From positions 1 to 35,073 of the forward strand of contig DAOOIV010000056.1 of the NCBI GenBank assembly GCA_035384605.1: a stretch of DNA of 35,073 bases, in the 5' to 3' direction. This DNA is from Phycisphaerae bacterium. GTDB taxonomy: Bacteria > Planctomycetota > Phycisphaerae > UBA1845 > PWPN01. A program made the position numbers and the translations under genes. Under the pieces are notes generated by a model. It ran no database searches, was not told where the DNA came from, and saw only the letters and a program-made list of their open reading frames with translations. Positions 8,289 to 16,713 of this stretch are shown here, piece after piece (position 1 is the stretch's first letter; each line of letters opens with the position of its first letter).

Positions 8289-9527
8289 CTACTCCAACAG
8301 GTGCCCCATCTTCTCCTTCTTGGTCCGCAGGTAAGCCCGGTTGACCTCGTTAGGCGGAATGATAATGGGCACCTGTTCGACGATTTCGATGCCGTAAAGC
8401 TCCAGGCGGCTGATCTTCTTGGGGTTGTTGGTCATGATTCGCAGCCGCCGGAGGCCCAGGTCGCGGAGAATCTGGGCCCCGATGCCGTAGTCTCGTTTGT
8501 CGGCCGGGAAGCCCAAGTGCTCGTTGGCCTCGACCGTGTCCAGTCCCTGCTCCTGGAGGCGGTAGGCCTTGAGCTTGTTGTGCAGGCCGATGCCGCGGCC
8601 CTCCTGTCGCAGATAGACGATCGCCCCCTTGCCTTGCTCCTGGATCATGCGCATGGACTGGTGGAGTTGATCGCCGCAATCGCATCGCCAGGAATGAAAG
8701 ACATCGCCCGTCAGGCATTCCGAGTGGACGCGGACCAGCACCGGCTCCTCATGCAACACGGGTCGGCCGGTGGCATCACGTTCCCCCACGCCTCCGCAGC
8801 ACAGCGCCAGGTGCGGCTCGATATCTACCAGCGACCTGTACGCGTGGAGCGTGAACCGGCCGTAGGGCGTCGGGAAATGAATCGTCTCGACTCGCTCAAC
8901 CAGCATCTCCCGCTGATGCCGGTACTCGATCAGATCGGCAATCGTGCACATCTTGAGCTTGTGCCGCTCACAGAACCGCACCAGATCGGGCACACGGGCC
9001 ATCGTACCGTCGTCGTTCATGACTTCGATCAACGCTCCGACCGGGCACATACCCGCGAGGCGCAGAAGGTCCACGGTGCCCTCGGTCTGCCCGGCCCGGA
9101 CTAACACCCCCCCTTCCCGGGCCATGAGCGGATTAACGTGACCCGGCCGGCAGAAATCGTCCTCAGTCACGTCCGGTTCGGTCAGCCGACGAATGGTCCT
9201 TGCCCGGTCAGCGGCGGAGACACCGGTGGTGACACCGAATCGCGGGTGGGCGTCAATGGTCACGGTGAACGCCGTGCCCAAGGTCGCCGTGTTTTCCGTG
9301 GTCTGGGGCTGAAGGTCCAATTCCCGGCAGAGGTCACGAGGCAGAGCCACACAGAGGACGCCACGAGCCTCCTTCAGCATGAAATTGACCATCTCGGGGG
9401 TGATCAGCTCGGCCGCGCAGATCAGATCACCCTCATTCTCGCGCCGCTCGTCGTCGACCAACACGACAAACCGGCCTGCTTTGAGTTCGTCCATCGCTTC
9501 GGGAATCGTACAGAATGGACTGCCCAT
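8289..9527 (-). CDS. ribBA: RibBA: DHBP synthase / GTP cyclohydrolase II
   Basis: 412-residue bifunctional enzyme feeding both branches of riboflavin synthesis. The N-terminal half makes 3,4-dihydroxy-2-butanone 4-phosphate from ribulose 5-phosphate; the C-terminal half opens GTP. DHBP-synthase marks: DDERRENEGDL near residues 25-35, FGVTTGVSAADRA, RPGHVNPL, EGGVLVRAGQTEG. GTP cyclohydrolase II marks: VRVHSECLTGDVFHSWRCDC with three zinc-ligand cysteines, RQEGRGIGL, and the C-terminal MTNNPKKI. Both active sites look complete. The frame runs upstream to 9674, but ATG 9527 has AAGGGAGA about 7 bases upstream and starts at the usual family N-terminus (FCTIPEAMDELKAGRFV). No FMN riboswitch core was found upstream. 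The small hypothetical gene follows 4 bases after the stop. Confidence 0.96.
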   Translation of the reverse strand: MGSPFCTIPEAMDELKAGRFVVLVDDERRENEGDLICAAELITPEMVNFMLKEARGVLCVALPRDLCRELDLQPQTTENTATLGTAFTVTIDAHPRFGVTTGVSAADRARTIRRLTEPDVTEDDFCRPGHVNPLMAREGGVLVRAGQTEGTVDLLRLAGMCPVGALIEVMNDDGTMARVPDLVRFCERHKLKMCTIADLIEYRHQREMLVERVETIHFPTPYGRFTLHAYRSLVDIEPHLALCCGGVGERDATGRPVLHEEPVLVRVHSECLTGDVFHSWRCDCGDQLHQSMRMIQEQGKGAIVYLRQEGRGIGLHNKLKAYRLQEQGLDTVEANEHLGFPADKRDYGIGAQILRDLGLRRLRIMTNNPKKISRLELYGIEIVEQVPIIIPPNEVNRAYLRTKKEKMGHLLE

Positions 9528-9564
9528 ACATCTTCTCCCTTGGCCCACCCCTGCCGAACCCGTT

Positions 9565-9594
9565 ATTGTACAGCAACAGGCCTGGGGGCCCCAA
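9565..9594 (-). promoter_or_regulatory. Candidate promoter for ribBA
   Basis: Minus strand TTGGGG (9594-9589), 18 bases, TACAAT (9570-9565). The -10 matches at 5 of 6 positions and the -35 is weak. It predicts a short leader of about 30 bases ahead of ATG 9527. Confidence 0.42.
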
Positions 9595-9691
9595 CGCGAT
9601 GCGGCTTCCGGCGCCGCCCGGGGGTGCGTAACAGTCTGGGCGGGCATGCCGACCGGTCCAGGTTGGGCGATCAACCTCTTCAGGGGGTCTT

Positions 9692-9824
9692 CCCGCCAAA
9701 GGCGGGCTGATAGGCCGGCCGTGATATGGCCAGTTGGCGGTCGCCCGCGGTTCTTCTTCCTATGGTCTCAGCCCGTTTCAACGGGCTTACCTGACAAGGA
9801 CAGGCCCGTTCATTTAAGACGGGC
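9692..9824. repeat. Cluster of three GC-rich palindromic hairpins
   Basis: In the 690 bases between ribBA and the TPR gene: CCCGCC-AAA-GGCGGG (9692-9706), AGCCCGTT-TC-AACGGGCT (9770-9787) and GCCCGT-9-ACGGGC (9804-9824). The second and third share the AGCCCGT/ACGGGC(T) arms, so they look like related copies of a REP-like element. No T-tract follows. Apart from these and the two promoters at its edges, the stretch 9528-10217 holds nothing I can name. Confidence 0.6.
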
Positions 9825-10109
9825 TTGATGGGGTAACACAGTGAAGGAGGAATTGGCCGACCGTGAACCAGTCGTCAAACGACCGGCCTGTCTGCCCTTC
9901 GGGAAAGACCGCTGAAGCGATCTGTTTTCGGCTTGCGTTCGCGACAACCGGGTCAGCCGCCAGAAGTGCCGCCGCTGCTGTCACGGGCCCGCCGCCAGGT
10001 CCTGGGGCAATGCGCCAACCTTCGCGGCCAACATGAGTCCGTAACATTTTACCCCACAACGTTTTACATCCGGAGCGCCGCCGACCGCCCATCGCGCCTG
10101 CCTCACGGA

Positions 10110-10139
10110 TTGAATCCCTGTGACCAGATGCGGGATACT
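10110..10139 (+). promoter_or_regulatory. Candidate promoter for TPR gene
   Basis: TTGAAT (10110-10115), 18 bases, GATACT (10134-10139); 4 of 6 matches in each box. The leader to ATG 10218 would be about 70 bases. Confidence 0.38.
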
Positions 10140-10217
10140 GGCCAAAGCCAAGACCACAGCAAAGTGGTACCCTTGTTCTGCCCGCTGTGGGGCGGGCAGA
10201 CGAGAGGACCTAGCGAC

Positions 10218-11549
10218 ATGAATGCCAAGGCCGTATGGACGCTGATGAAGGAGCGGCTTCCGGCCTGGAGGCGCGCGCAAGACAACGGGCATCAGAGCTC
10301 GGTTCTCCTTCCTGCCGACGAGCCATCTCCCCCCACCAAGATGCGGCCGGCAACTGGCATTGTCGATGCCTCCCTGCCCGACGATCAGCGTTGGCCGGCG
10401 ATGATGCGGGCCGGCACCCGACACTACGAGAGTGGTGAATTCCGCTTGGCCGTCGACGCCTTCCGGGCCGCCGCCCAGTTGGCCCGCGGCTTCGGTTCTG
10501 ATGACCCGCGCCTGGCGGTGAGCCTCAACGACTGGGCCGAAGCTTGCCGTGCCTGCGGCGACTGGGCGCAGGCCTTGTCGCTCTGCCAGGAATCGCTGGC
10601 ATTAAGAGGCCGCGTTCTCGGGCCGTCTCACCCCCATGTCGGCGTCAGCCTGCACAACCTCGGCACCCTGTTTCTGGAGACCGGACGACTGGCTGAGGCC
10701 GCACTGGCATTTGAGCGAGCCTTGACCCTGTTGCGCGGCGGTCTTGGTTGCGGCCATCCCGATGTCGCTGCCACCCTTTGCGGCCTTGCGGCGGTCATGA
10801 AGGCAGAAGGTCATCACCCGGACGCCGCCGAGTACGTCCGCCAGGCGCTGGCCATCCGTCAGGAAGCCTTCGGCTGGAGGCATCCCGAAGTGGCGGCATG
10901 CCTCAGTGCGCTCGGAGACATCCACCGCGAACTCGGCGAGTATGACAAGGCACGGAACCTGTGCGAGCAGGCGTTAGCCATGACCCGCGAACTGCTCGGC
11001 CATGAGCACTTTGCTGTTGCCGCCATTCTCAACAACCTTGCGCTGCTGAACAAGACCCAGGGACGGTTGGCAGAAGCCGAGCTTCTCTACCGTCAGGCCC
11101 TGGCCATCGAGGAGCGCACGTTGGGCCCGCAGCATCCGTCGCTTGCAGCCACGCTCAACAATCTGGCGGTGCTGTGTTTGTCACTGCGACGGCTGACCGA
11201 TGCCGAGAGTCTTCTCCGGCGGGCCCTGTCGATCTGCCGTGACAAATCGCCGACCAACCATCCGGATGTCGGCCTGATTCTAGCCAATCTCGCCGAGACC
11301 TGCCGCCTGTCCAATCGGCTGCCGGAAGCGGAGTCGCTGTGCTACCAAGCTCTTTCGGTTGCGGAATCCGCTCTGCCGCCGAACCACCCGCATCGGGCAG
11401 CAATTCTTAACAACCTGGGCGTCATTCTTTGCGCTCGCGGCCAAAGGAAGCAATCGAAGGTCCTCCTCGAAAACGCTGCCGCCGTCCTGGAACAGCGGCC
11501 GGCCGACGATCGCCTTGCCCACGTCGTCCGACGGAATCTGCGCGCCTGA
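10218..11549 (+). CDS. Tetratricopeptide repeat protein (kinesin-light-chain-like TPRs)
   Basis: 443 residues, no signal peptide, so probably cytoplasmic. After ~60 low-complexity residues come roughly eight TPR units of the 42-residue type, e.g. HPHVGVSLHNLGTLFLETGR, HPEVAACLSALGDIHRELGE, HPSLAATLNNLAVLCLSLRR and HPHRAAILNNLGVILCARG. The HPxVAxxLNNLAxL pattern with A-L-x-I-R spacing is the TPR_12 form, a superhelical protein-binding scaffold. There is no kinase, caspase or NB-ARC domain attached, so the partner is unknown. The frame opens at 9933, but ATG 10218 has GAGAGGA 9 bases upstream, and the upstream part reads as non-coding. It is transcribed divergently from ribBA and converges on the Cys/His gene, with 175 bases between. 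Confidence 0.85.
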   Translation: MNAKAVWTLMKERLPAWRRAQDNGHQSSVLLPADEPSPPTKMRPATGIVDASLPDDQRWPAMMRAGTRHYESGEFRLAVDAFRAAAQLARGFGSDDPRLAVSLNDWAEACRACGDWAQALSLCQESLALRGRVLGPSHPHVGVSLHNLGTLFLETGRLAEAALAFERALTLLRGGLGCGHPDVAATLCGLAAVMKAEGHHPDAAEYVRQALAIRQEAFGWRHPEVAACLSALGDIHRELGEYDKARNLCEQALAMTRELLGHEHFAVAAILNNLALLNKTQGRLAEAELLYRQALAIEERTLGPQHPSLAATLNNLAVLCLSLRRLTDAESLLRRALSICRDKSPTNHPDVGLILANLAETCRLSNRLPEAESLCYQALSVAESALPPNHPHRAAILNNLGVILCARGQRKQSKVLLENAAAVLEQRPADDRLAHVVRRNLRA

Positions 11550-11724
11550 GCCCCCTACACAGCGCGTTGAGAACCTGGCCATAACTGCGGGTGGGTGCTG
11601 CTTTCGCACCGACGGGCAGGCAGTCGGCGACACACGGCGGATCAGCAAGACTCCTCAGGTGGTGCCGGCATGAAGGGAAGGCATGCCGCCGCCCTGCCCC
11701 GCCGCGAAGCACCCGCCGGACGCT

Positions 11725-12411
11725 TTATGACGCGTTGGCACGAACGATCTGAACGAGCGGCTTGACGGTTTCGCTTCGCGGCTCGGGCGGTGCGCTCAAT
11801 ACCGGGTGCACCAGGTGACTGGGCGACTCGTCATCAGACGAAATGCCTTGCGGCATGATGCCGACCCGCCTCCACGCTGCCATCTCAGCCTGCGACAGTG
11901 CGTGATCGAGTTTCGGACGGACTCTCTCCGCCTTGGTCGGCTGAACGACGGTCGGCGCCTTCCGTGCGACCTGTGGTCCGGACGCCCCCTGACGGCTCAG
12001 TCGATCGTGGAGGCGGGTGAGGATATCCATCAAGGTCCTGCCCATTGCGGGATCCACGATTCCCAGGCGGACTTCACGATACAGCCGATCCATCGCCTCA
12101 CCGACCGCGGCCGGCGTCGTGAGCTTGCGAAGATAGCCGTCGGGCAGATGGCTCAGCCGTCGATGGCTCCTGCCGCCCCGGGAGGCGATTTCGCGGCGCT
12201 GCTCGGCCGTCAAGTTCGGGTCATGGAACGGACAGAAGTCCTGGCCCGGGCGAGCCCTGCCCCTGCAACGTCTTCCCGAACGGGTCGTGGCCGCACATTG
12301 CTTCTGCTTGGGCTCGCGAGCATAGATCTGCGTCGGCTCAATCCGAGCCGCGCCTCCCTCTTGTTTCTGAGTTCTGAATCGCAACGCTTCCCAGAGGAGT
12401 TCTGCCGACAT
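11725..12411 (-). CDS. Hypothetical Cys3-His zinc-finger-like protein
   Basis: 228 residues. Residues 39-63 carry C39-x9-C49-x10-C60-x2-H63 in the context KQCAATTRSGRRCRGRA and FCPFHDP, then a basic helix (AEQRREIASRGGRSHRR). The C-terminal third is Pro/Ser-rich and probably disordered. Similar short Cys/His finger proteins often occur as orphan genes near mobile or phage DNA; that is a family impression, and no transposase or phage gene is visible here. ATG 12411 has GAGGTG 7 bases upstream and is preferred to TTG 12435. It is likely cytoplasmic and nucleic-acid binding from its charge and finger, but no function is proven. Confidence 0.65.
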   Translation of the reverse strand: MSAELLWEALRFRTQKQEGGAARIEPTQIYAREPKQKQCAATTRSGRRCRGRARPGQDFCPFHDPNLTAEQRREIASRGGRSHRRLSHLPDGYLRKLTTPAAVGEAMDRLYREVRLGIVDPAMGRTLMDILTRLHDRLSRQGASGPQVARKAPTVVQPTKAERVRPKLDHALSQAEMAAWRRVGIMPQGISSDDESPSHLVHPVLSAPPEPRSETVKPLVQIVRANAS

Positions 12412-12560
12412 GTTCCTGCACCTCACGCCGTACAAAAGACCGTCGTGAATCTCGACGACTTCGTCTCATCCGCGGCCTTGCGGCCAGCAGCACTGCCCAG
12501 GACTCATCACCAGGTGACATCCGTGCCACGGACTTGCCGAACATCCGGTCGGTGCCTGTT

Positions 12561-12621
12561 ACGCGGTATGAAACCGCGTTGGCGGAAGGCTGTGAGAAAC
12601 CCGCACAGCCGGTGATTCCGG
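12561..12621. repeat. Three consecutive hairpins upstream of Cys/His gene
   Basis: ACGCGGT-5-ACCGCGT (12561-12579), GGCTGTG-9-CACAGCC (12588-12610) and CCGG-TGATT-CCGG (12609-12621). They lie 150 bases upstream of ATG 12411 on its strand. The rest of 12412-12941 shows only a weak ATGCC/GGCAT palindrome and no gene. Confidence 0.55.
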
Positions 12622-12941
12622 CATTCTAACGACCCACCGCATCCAGTCAACGGCGAGTGCTCCGCTTCCGGTCGCGCGCACCGCCGGAAACACCATGAGG
12701 CGCACGCAAGTCATGCCATCTACGGCATCTGCGCGCAAGATCCCACACAGGACTCTCGGCGACGTTCTTTATGGGACTTCTTGCTGCGCCGCCCGCCTGC
12801 CGCGAACGCTACGAGTGCCAAGTGAGGTATTCACAGGGTGAGTTGATGACTGGAGACCGGCTCGCCAAGCCTGCCACGCCTGTTCTGAGCTGGACATAAG
12901 CCGGCCCAATTCCCCGACCACGGAACCCATTTCCCGGTTGG

Positions 12942-12970
12942 TTGTCCTGCGAGCGGACGCCCGCTATAGT
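12942..12970 (+). promoter_or_regulatory. Promoter for sodium:solute symporter gene
   Basis: TTGTCC (12942-12947), exactly 17 bases, TATAGT (12965-12970; 5 of 6). The expected transcript start near 12977 excludes the upstream in-frame codon at 12938 as start and supports ATG 13025. Confidence 0.6.
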
Positions 12971-13024
12971 CCCGACTTCGCCTTCTTTTTGGGAGCGCAA
13001 ACCGCCCGTTTCAGGAACGATGAG

Positions 13025-14922
13025 ATGCTCCAGGGGATGTTTGCATCACAATCCGGGTCGCTCAGCGCCCAATTCACCGGTCTGGATTGGCTCGTGGTGA
13101 TCGGTTATCTCGCCCTGACCACGGCCATCGGCAGCCTGATGGCCGGCAAGCAGGCTACCATCCGCGATTTTTTTCTCGGCGGGCGCAAGCTGCCTTGGTA
13201 TGCCGTCTGCGGCTCGAACATCGCCACTGAGATCAGCGCTGTGACCTTCGTGGGCGTACCGGCCATCGTGTTCGCCTCCCAAGGCAACTTCACTTACCTT
13301 CAACTTCAACTGATCGGGCTGGTGCTGGCCCGCCTCATCGTTGCCTATGTGTTTGTGCCCGCCTATTACGAGCGCGAGATCTACAGCCCCTACGACTACA
13401 TGGCCAACCGGCTGGGTGAAGAGGCCCGTACCGTCACCACCTGCCTCTTCATCCTCGGCGGCTCGCTGGCCCAGGGCGCCCGCGTCTACCTGACCGCCAT
13501 GATCCTGGACATCATCGCGGGTAAGAGCCTTTACGGCCCGCTGGCGGACGCAACGGGCATCAGCACGCTGACCTGGTCGATCTACACCTTCGGGATCATC
13601 TCAGTGGTCTGGTGCTGGATCGGCGGCATCACCACGGTCATCTGGACGGACGTCATTCTCTTTCTGGTGTTTGTGGTCGGAGCTTTCGTCGCGTTGGGTG
13701 CAGCCGTCGTCAGACTTCCCGGCGGCTGGTCCGAATTGATCAGCATCGGATGGAATGCAAAACAAGCCGGTCGCTGGGGCAAATTCACCGTCTTCGATTT
13801 CGATCTCAGCCTGATCAAGCCCTACACTTTCTGGGCCGCCCTCATCGGCTACACCTGGCACGGCCTGTTCGCGTTCGGCACGGACCAGATCATGGCGCAG
13901 CGCATGTTCTGCTGCAAGGGACCCCGGCCGGCACGGTGGGCGGTGATCGGCAGCAACCTGGGCCAGATCATTGCCATCGTCATGCTCATGGTCGGCGTCG
14001 GCTTATATGCGTTTTACCAGAAGAACCCACTTTCCGGGGAAGCACTCGACCTCGTCCGAAAAGACATCAACTACGTCTTCCCCGTCTTCATCATTCAGGA
14101 ACTTCGGCCCGGCATCACCGGCCTGATCATCGCCGCCATCTTCGCGGCCGCGATTTCCACTCTTATCTCCGTCGTTGCCTCATTCAGCCAGACCACCCTC
14201 TCAGCCTTCTACCTGCCCTGGTATCGGCGACGCAGTACTCGCAAGGGTTCGCCCGTCGGCGATGAACAGGCCATGCAGAATCCGCGGCTGGTGCTGCTCT
14301 CCAGGCTGTTGGTATTGATCTGGGGCGCAATCCTTTGCCTGACCGCCCAGCTCGCCCATGCCGCCGCCCAGCACTATAAACAAATCCTGGATCTTGCCCT
14401 GGCCATGGCCGGCTATGCGGGCGGGGCGTTGCTTGCCGGGTTCATGTTGGCATTCCTCAGGATCAATGTCGACGCCCGCGGCTTCATCTGGTCGGCCCCG
14501 CTGTCGGTGCTTACCGTACTGGCGGTGGCCTGGCACCAGCCGTGGGCACACGCAATTTGCTGGGCAGGAACGGTCATCCTTCTAGCCACTTGGCTGTTTC
14601 ACATCTATGGAAGAAGAAAAGACATGCCGGCCGGCAAGCAAGCACCCGAACCGGTACTCTCTCCGGCTGTGCAGACCGTCATCCTGGCCGTCGGCACCGC
14701 GATCATGATGGTGATCAGCTACTTCGGCTACTTCGAGACGGTGGACGCCGCGACGGGCAAGATGACACGCACCACCTTGGCCTGGCCGTGGTTCATCGCC
14801 ATCGGCTCGCTGGTGGCCTTCAGCTTCGGCTGGCTGTTGGCTGGAAGAAAAGACACGGCCGCGGCGCGAGATACGGCCGGGCAACAAAATGACCTGTCCA
14901 ACAACGGGGACACAAGCGGAAC

Positions 14923-14929
<7 letters not shown>
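13025..14929 (+). CDS. Sodium:solute symporter (SSS/SLC5 family)
   Basis: 634 residues with about 13-15 membrane spans, in the cytoplasmic membrane. Family hallmarks: WLVVIGYLALTTAIGSLMAG as span 1; DFFLGGRKLPWYAVCGSNIA, the xFFLAGRxLPWW signature loop; then ATEISAVTFVGVPA; and later GLIIAAIFAAAISTLISVVA with Ser/Thr residues in the sodium-site region of span 8. These transporters use the sodium gradient to take up sugars, amino acids or other small organics. A sugar is suggested by the LacI regulator and hydrolases downstream, but the substrate cannot be read directly. ATG 13025 has AGGA 8 bases upstream and a good promoter before it. The stop TAG (14927-14929) lies inside the acceptor stem of the opposing tRNA-Phe gene. 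Confidence 0.9.
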
Positions 14930-14995
<66 letters not shown>

Positions 14996-15351
14996 GAAAG
15001 ACTGTTCCCCGAGGGCCGACGGGCTCGCTTTGCGGCCTTCGGGCACGCTAGGCCCCGCCCCGCCTTGGGGTATTTCATGGTAGCGTGCCCGCATCAAGCG
15101 GTCAACAGGGCCGGCCGGACCAACAGGTCCGCTTCTTCTCGGACTTTACGCAAAGGTGGCGGCTTACCCGGTCGGGGTTGGCCCTCTGTGCGGCAAGAGG
15201 CGGGGGTCTGTCAGCCGGAAACCCGGATCTGAAACAGAAACAGACCGGCGGGACGGGCGCCGCCCGCGCGCCGGCGATGAGGTTGATGAGTTACCCATAG
15301 CTCCCGTGCGCCAACCTGACAAAGCTCGCCAACATGAAACGCCGTCAACTA
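14996..15351. other. Gene-less stretch between tRNA-Phe and LacI gene
   Basis: No supportable ORF; the short plus-strand frames have no ribosome site and no family features. GC-rich palindromic bits such as GGGCGCCGCCC-like sequence near 15250 are present. The tRNA promoter should lie just beyond 14995, but I cannot pick convincing boxes. Confidence 0.5.
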
Positions 15352-15374
15352 GGGCGGTAAATCGTTTGCCCTCC
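15352..15374. promoter_or_regulatory. Possible LacI-type operator overlapping the -35 box
   Basis: Imperfect odd-centred palindrome around C15363: GG..GG.AAA.C.TTT.CC..CC pairs at 7 of 11 positions. It overlaps the -35 box of the LacI gene, where an autorepressor would act. The assignment rests on position and symmetry only. AAATCGTT from its core recurs at 26972-26979, between the divergent exported-protein genes. Confidence 0.3.
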
Positions 15375-15394
15375 GAACGGGCTTTGGCTATATT
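15366..15394 (+). promoter_or_regulatory. Promoter for LacI-family regulator gene
   Basis: TTGCCC (15366-15371), 17 bases, TATATT (15389-15394; 5 of 6). The transcript would start near 15401, right at the Shine-Dalgarno region, giving a very short leader before ATG 15419. Confidence 0.58.
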
Positions 15395-15418
15395 GTTGGC
15401 AGGTGGAGAGCCGATCCC

Positions 15419-16540
15419 ATGCTACCGTTCGCCAAGAAAGGACCGTGTCGACCTACAATCCGCGCCATCGCCGAGATGGCTGGTGTCTCGCGCACCACGG
15501 TCTCGCTGATCTTGGCCAACCGGCGGGACATGATTGACCGTTTTCGCCCGGAAACGGTCGATCGTGTGCGAAAAGCCGCCGAAACCCTTGGATACCGGGC
15601 CAACTTGCTGGCGCTCAGTCTCCGAAGCCCCCGTCCGTCGTTTTTCGCCCTGGTTCTCCGAGGCCCCGGCCAAGTCGACCCCGATTCGGTTTCATGGCAT
15701 CATCAGGCTTTTGAAGGCATGTTTCTGGCCGGAGCGCTCGAGGCCTCACGGGCTCTCCGATTGTATCCTGTTGTCGCCACGCAAGATCTGCCCAAAACAG
15801 AAGATTCGCTTCTTGCTTTGACCGAGGTGCTGGAGGGCGGCGTTTTCGGCGCCGTGATCCGGTCTCCGGTCGCGGTTTTGCACGAGCCGTTGAGCCGTCA
15901 CATTCAACAAGGCATGCCGATCGTGACGGTATTCCCGGAGCGTCCCGACCTGTACCCCACGAACGTCATTGACTTGGACAACGCCGCCACGGGCGAACTG
16001 GCAGGCCGTTTGCTCCACGAGGCGGGGCGGCGCCGCTGGCTGTTTCTGTTGCAGGCAGATGTTTGGGAGGCGTTACGCATCCGGCTGGCAGGTCTTCGGC
16101 GGTCCGCTGAACAAGCGGGATCATCGCTGGAGGAGCTGGTTGTTCCGGCCCACCTTGCGGAAGCTGACGTGCCCGGTTGGCTGGCCGCGAGGCTCAAGGA
16201 TATGAAGATCGACGGGGTCTACGCACCGTCGGCTCTCTCAGCGGTGCGAGCGCTTTATGCCTGCACGGCCGGGGGGCTGAGAGTCCCTGAGGACGTCTGC
16301 GTCGTCGGCACCGATGCCGCCTTGTGGCGAGCCCGCGGGTTTCCGATCATCACGTCGATAGACGTTTCGTGGTTCAGGGCAGGCGATCTGGCAGTCCGCC
16401 GAATGGCGGAACTACGAGACAGTGGAGAATCGTTCTTCGAGAACGTCTGCCTCCCGCCGATTGTTCATGCGGGCGACAGTTGTCCGAGCAACCTGAGCGG
16501 ACCGGTCACGGCAACTGCCGGTGAACCACAGCGGGTTTGA
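15419..16540 (+). CDS. LacI-family transcriptional regulator
   Basis: 373 residues, cytoplasmic. Residues ~12-65 form the LacI helix-turn-helix and hinge: TIRAIAEMAGVSRTTVSLIL, then RPETVDRVRKAAETLGYRAN and the hinge helix LLALSLRS. The remaining ~300 residues are a periplasmic-binding-protein-like effector domain (DSVSWHHQAFEGMFLAGALE, VIDLDNAATGELAGRLL, VPEDVCVVGTDAALW), normally binding a sugar or sugar phosphate. GTD takes the place of the usual GFD/GND. It probably controls the adjacent symporter and/or the exported-protein genes; possible operators are noted at 15352 and 26972. GGTGGAG is followed by about 10 bases to ATG 15419. Confidence 0.92.
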   Translation: MLPFAKKGPCRPTIRAIAEMAGVSRTTVSLILANRRDMIDRFRPETVDRVRKAAETLGYRANLLALSLRSPRPSFFALVLRGPGQVDPDSVSWHHQAFEGMFLAGALEASRALRLYPVVATQDLPKTEDSLLALTEVLEGGVFGAVIRSPVAVLHEPLSRHIQQGMPIVTVFPERPDLYPTNVIDLDNAATGELAGRLLHEAGRRRWLFLLQADVWEALRIRLAGLRRSAEQAGSSLEELVVPAHLAEADVPGWLAARLKDMKIDGVYAPSALSAVRALYACTAGGLRVPEDVCVVGTDAALWRARGFPIITSIDVSWFRAGDLAVRRMAELRDSGESFFENVCLPPIVHAGDSCPSNLSGPVTATAGEPQRV

Positions 16541-16713
16541 GCAGGCGCGTCAATTCGATCCATGATTCGCAACCGATTGCATACCACTCCGTGATCCTGG
16601 TTGCCTCCGTGACCGACGAAACGATTCGCCTCCACCCGCAATGGTGCGATACGGCGTCAGCCGTCGCGCGTGTACCACCCCGAAAATCATACCGAATCGC
16701 TCAACGAGCTGAC

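Noticed and set aside
9528..9720. FMN riboswitch ahead of ribBA
   Set aside because: A GGGAGAAGATG string resembles the riboswitch 3' end, but that is just the ribosome site; the conserved core segments and five-stem junction are missing.
9692..9824. CRISPR array
   Set aside because: The palindromes are too few, unequal in length and unevenly spaced, and no cas gene is present.
12938..13024. Upstream start for the symporter
   Set aside because: A 17-base-spaced promoter at 12942-12970 lies inside this extension, and ATG 13025 has a proper ribosome site and sits before the first membrane span.
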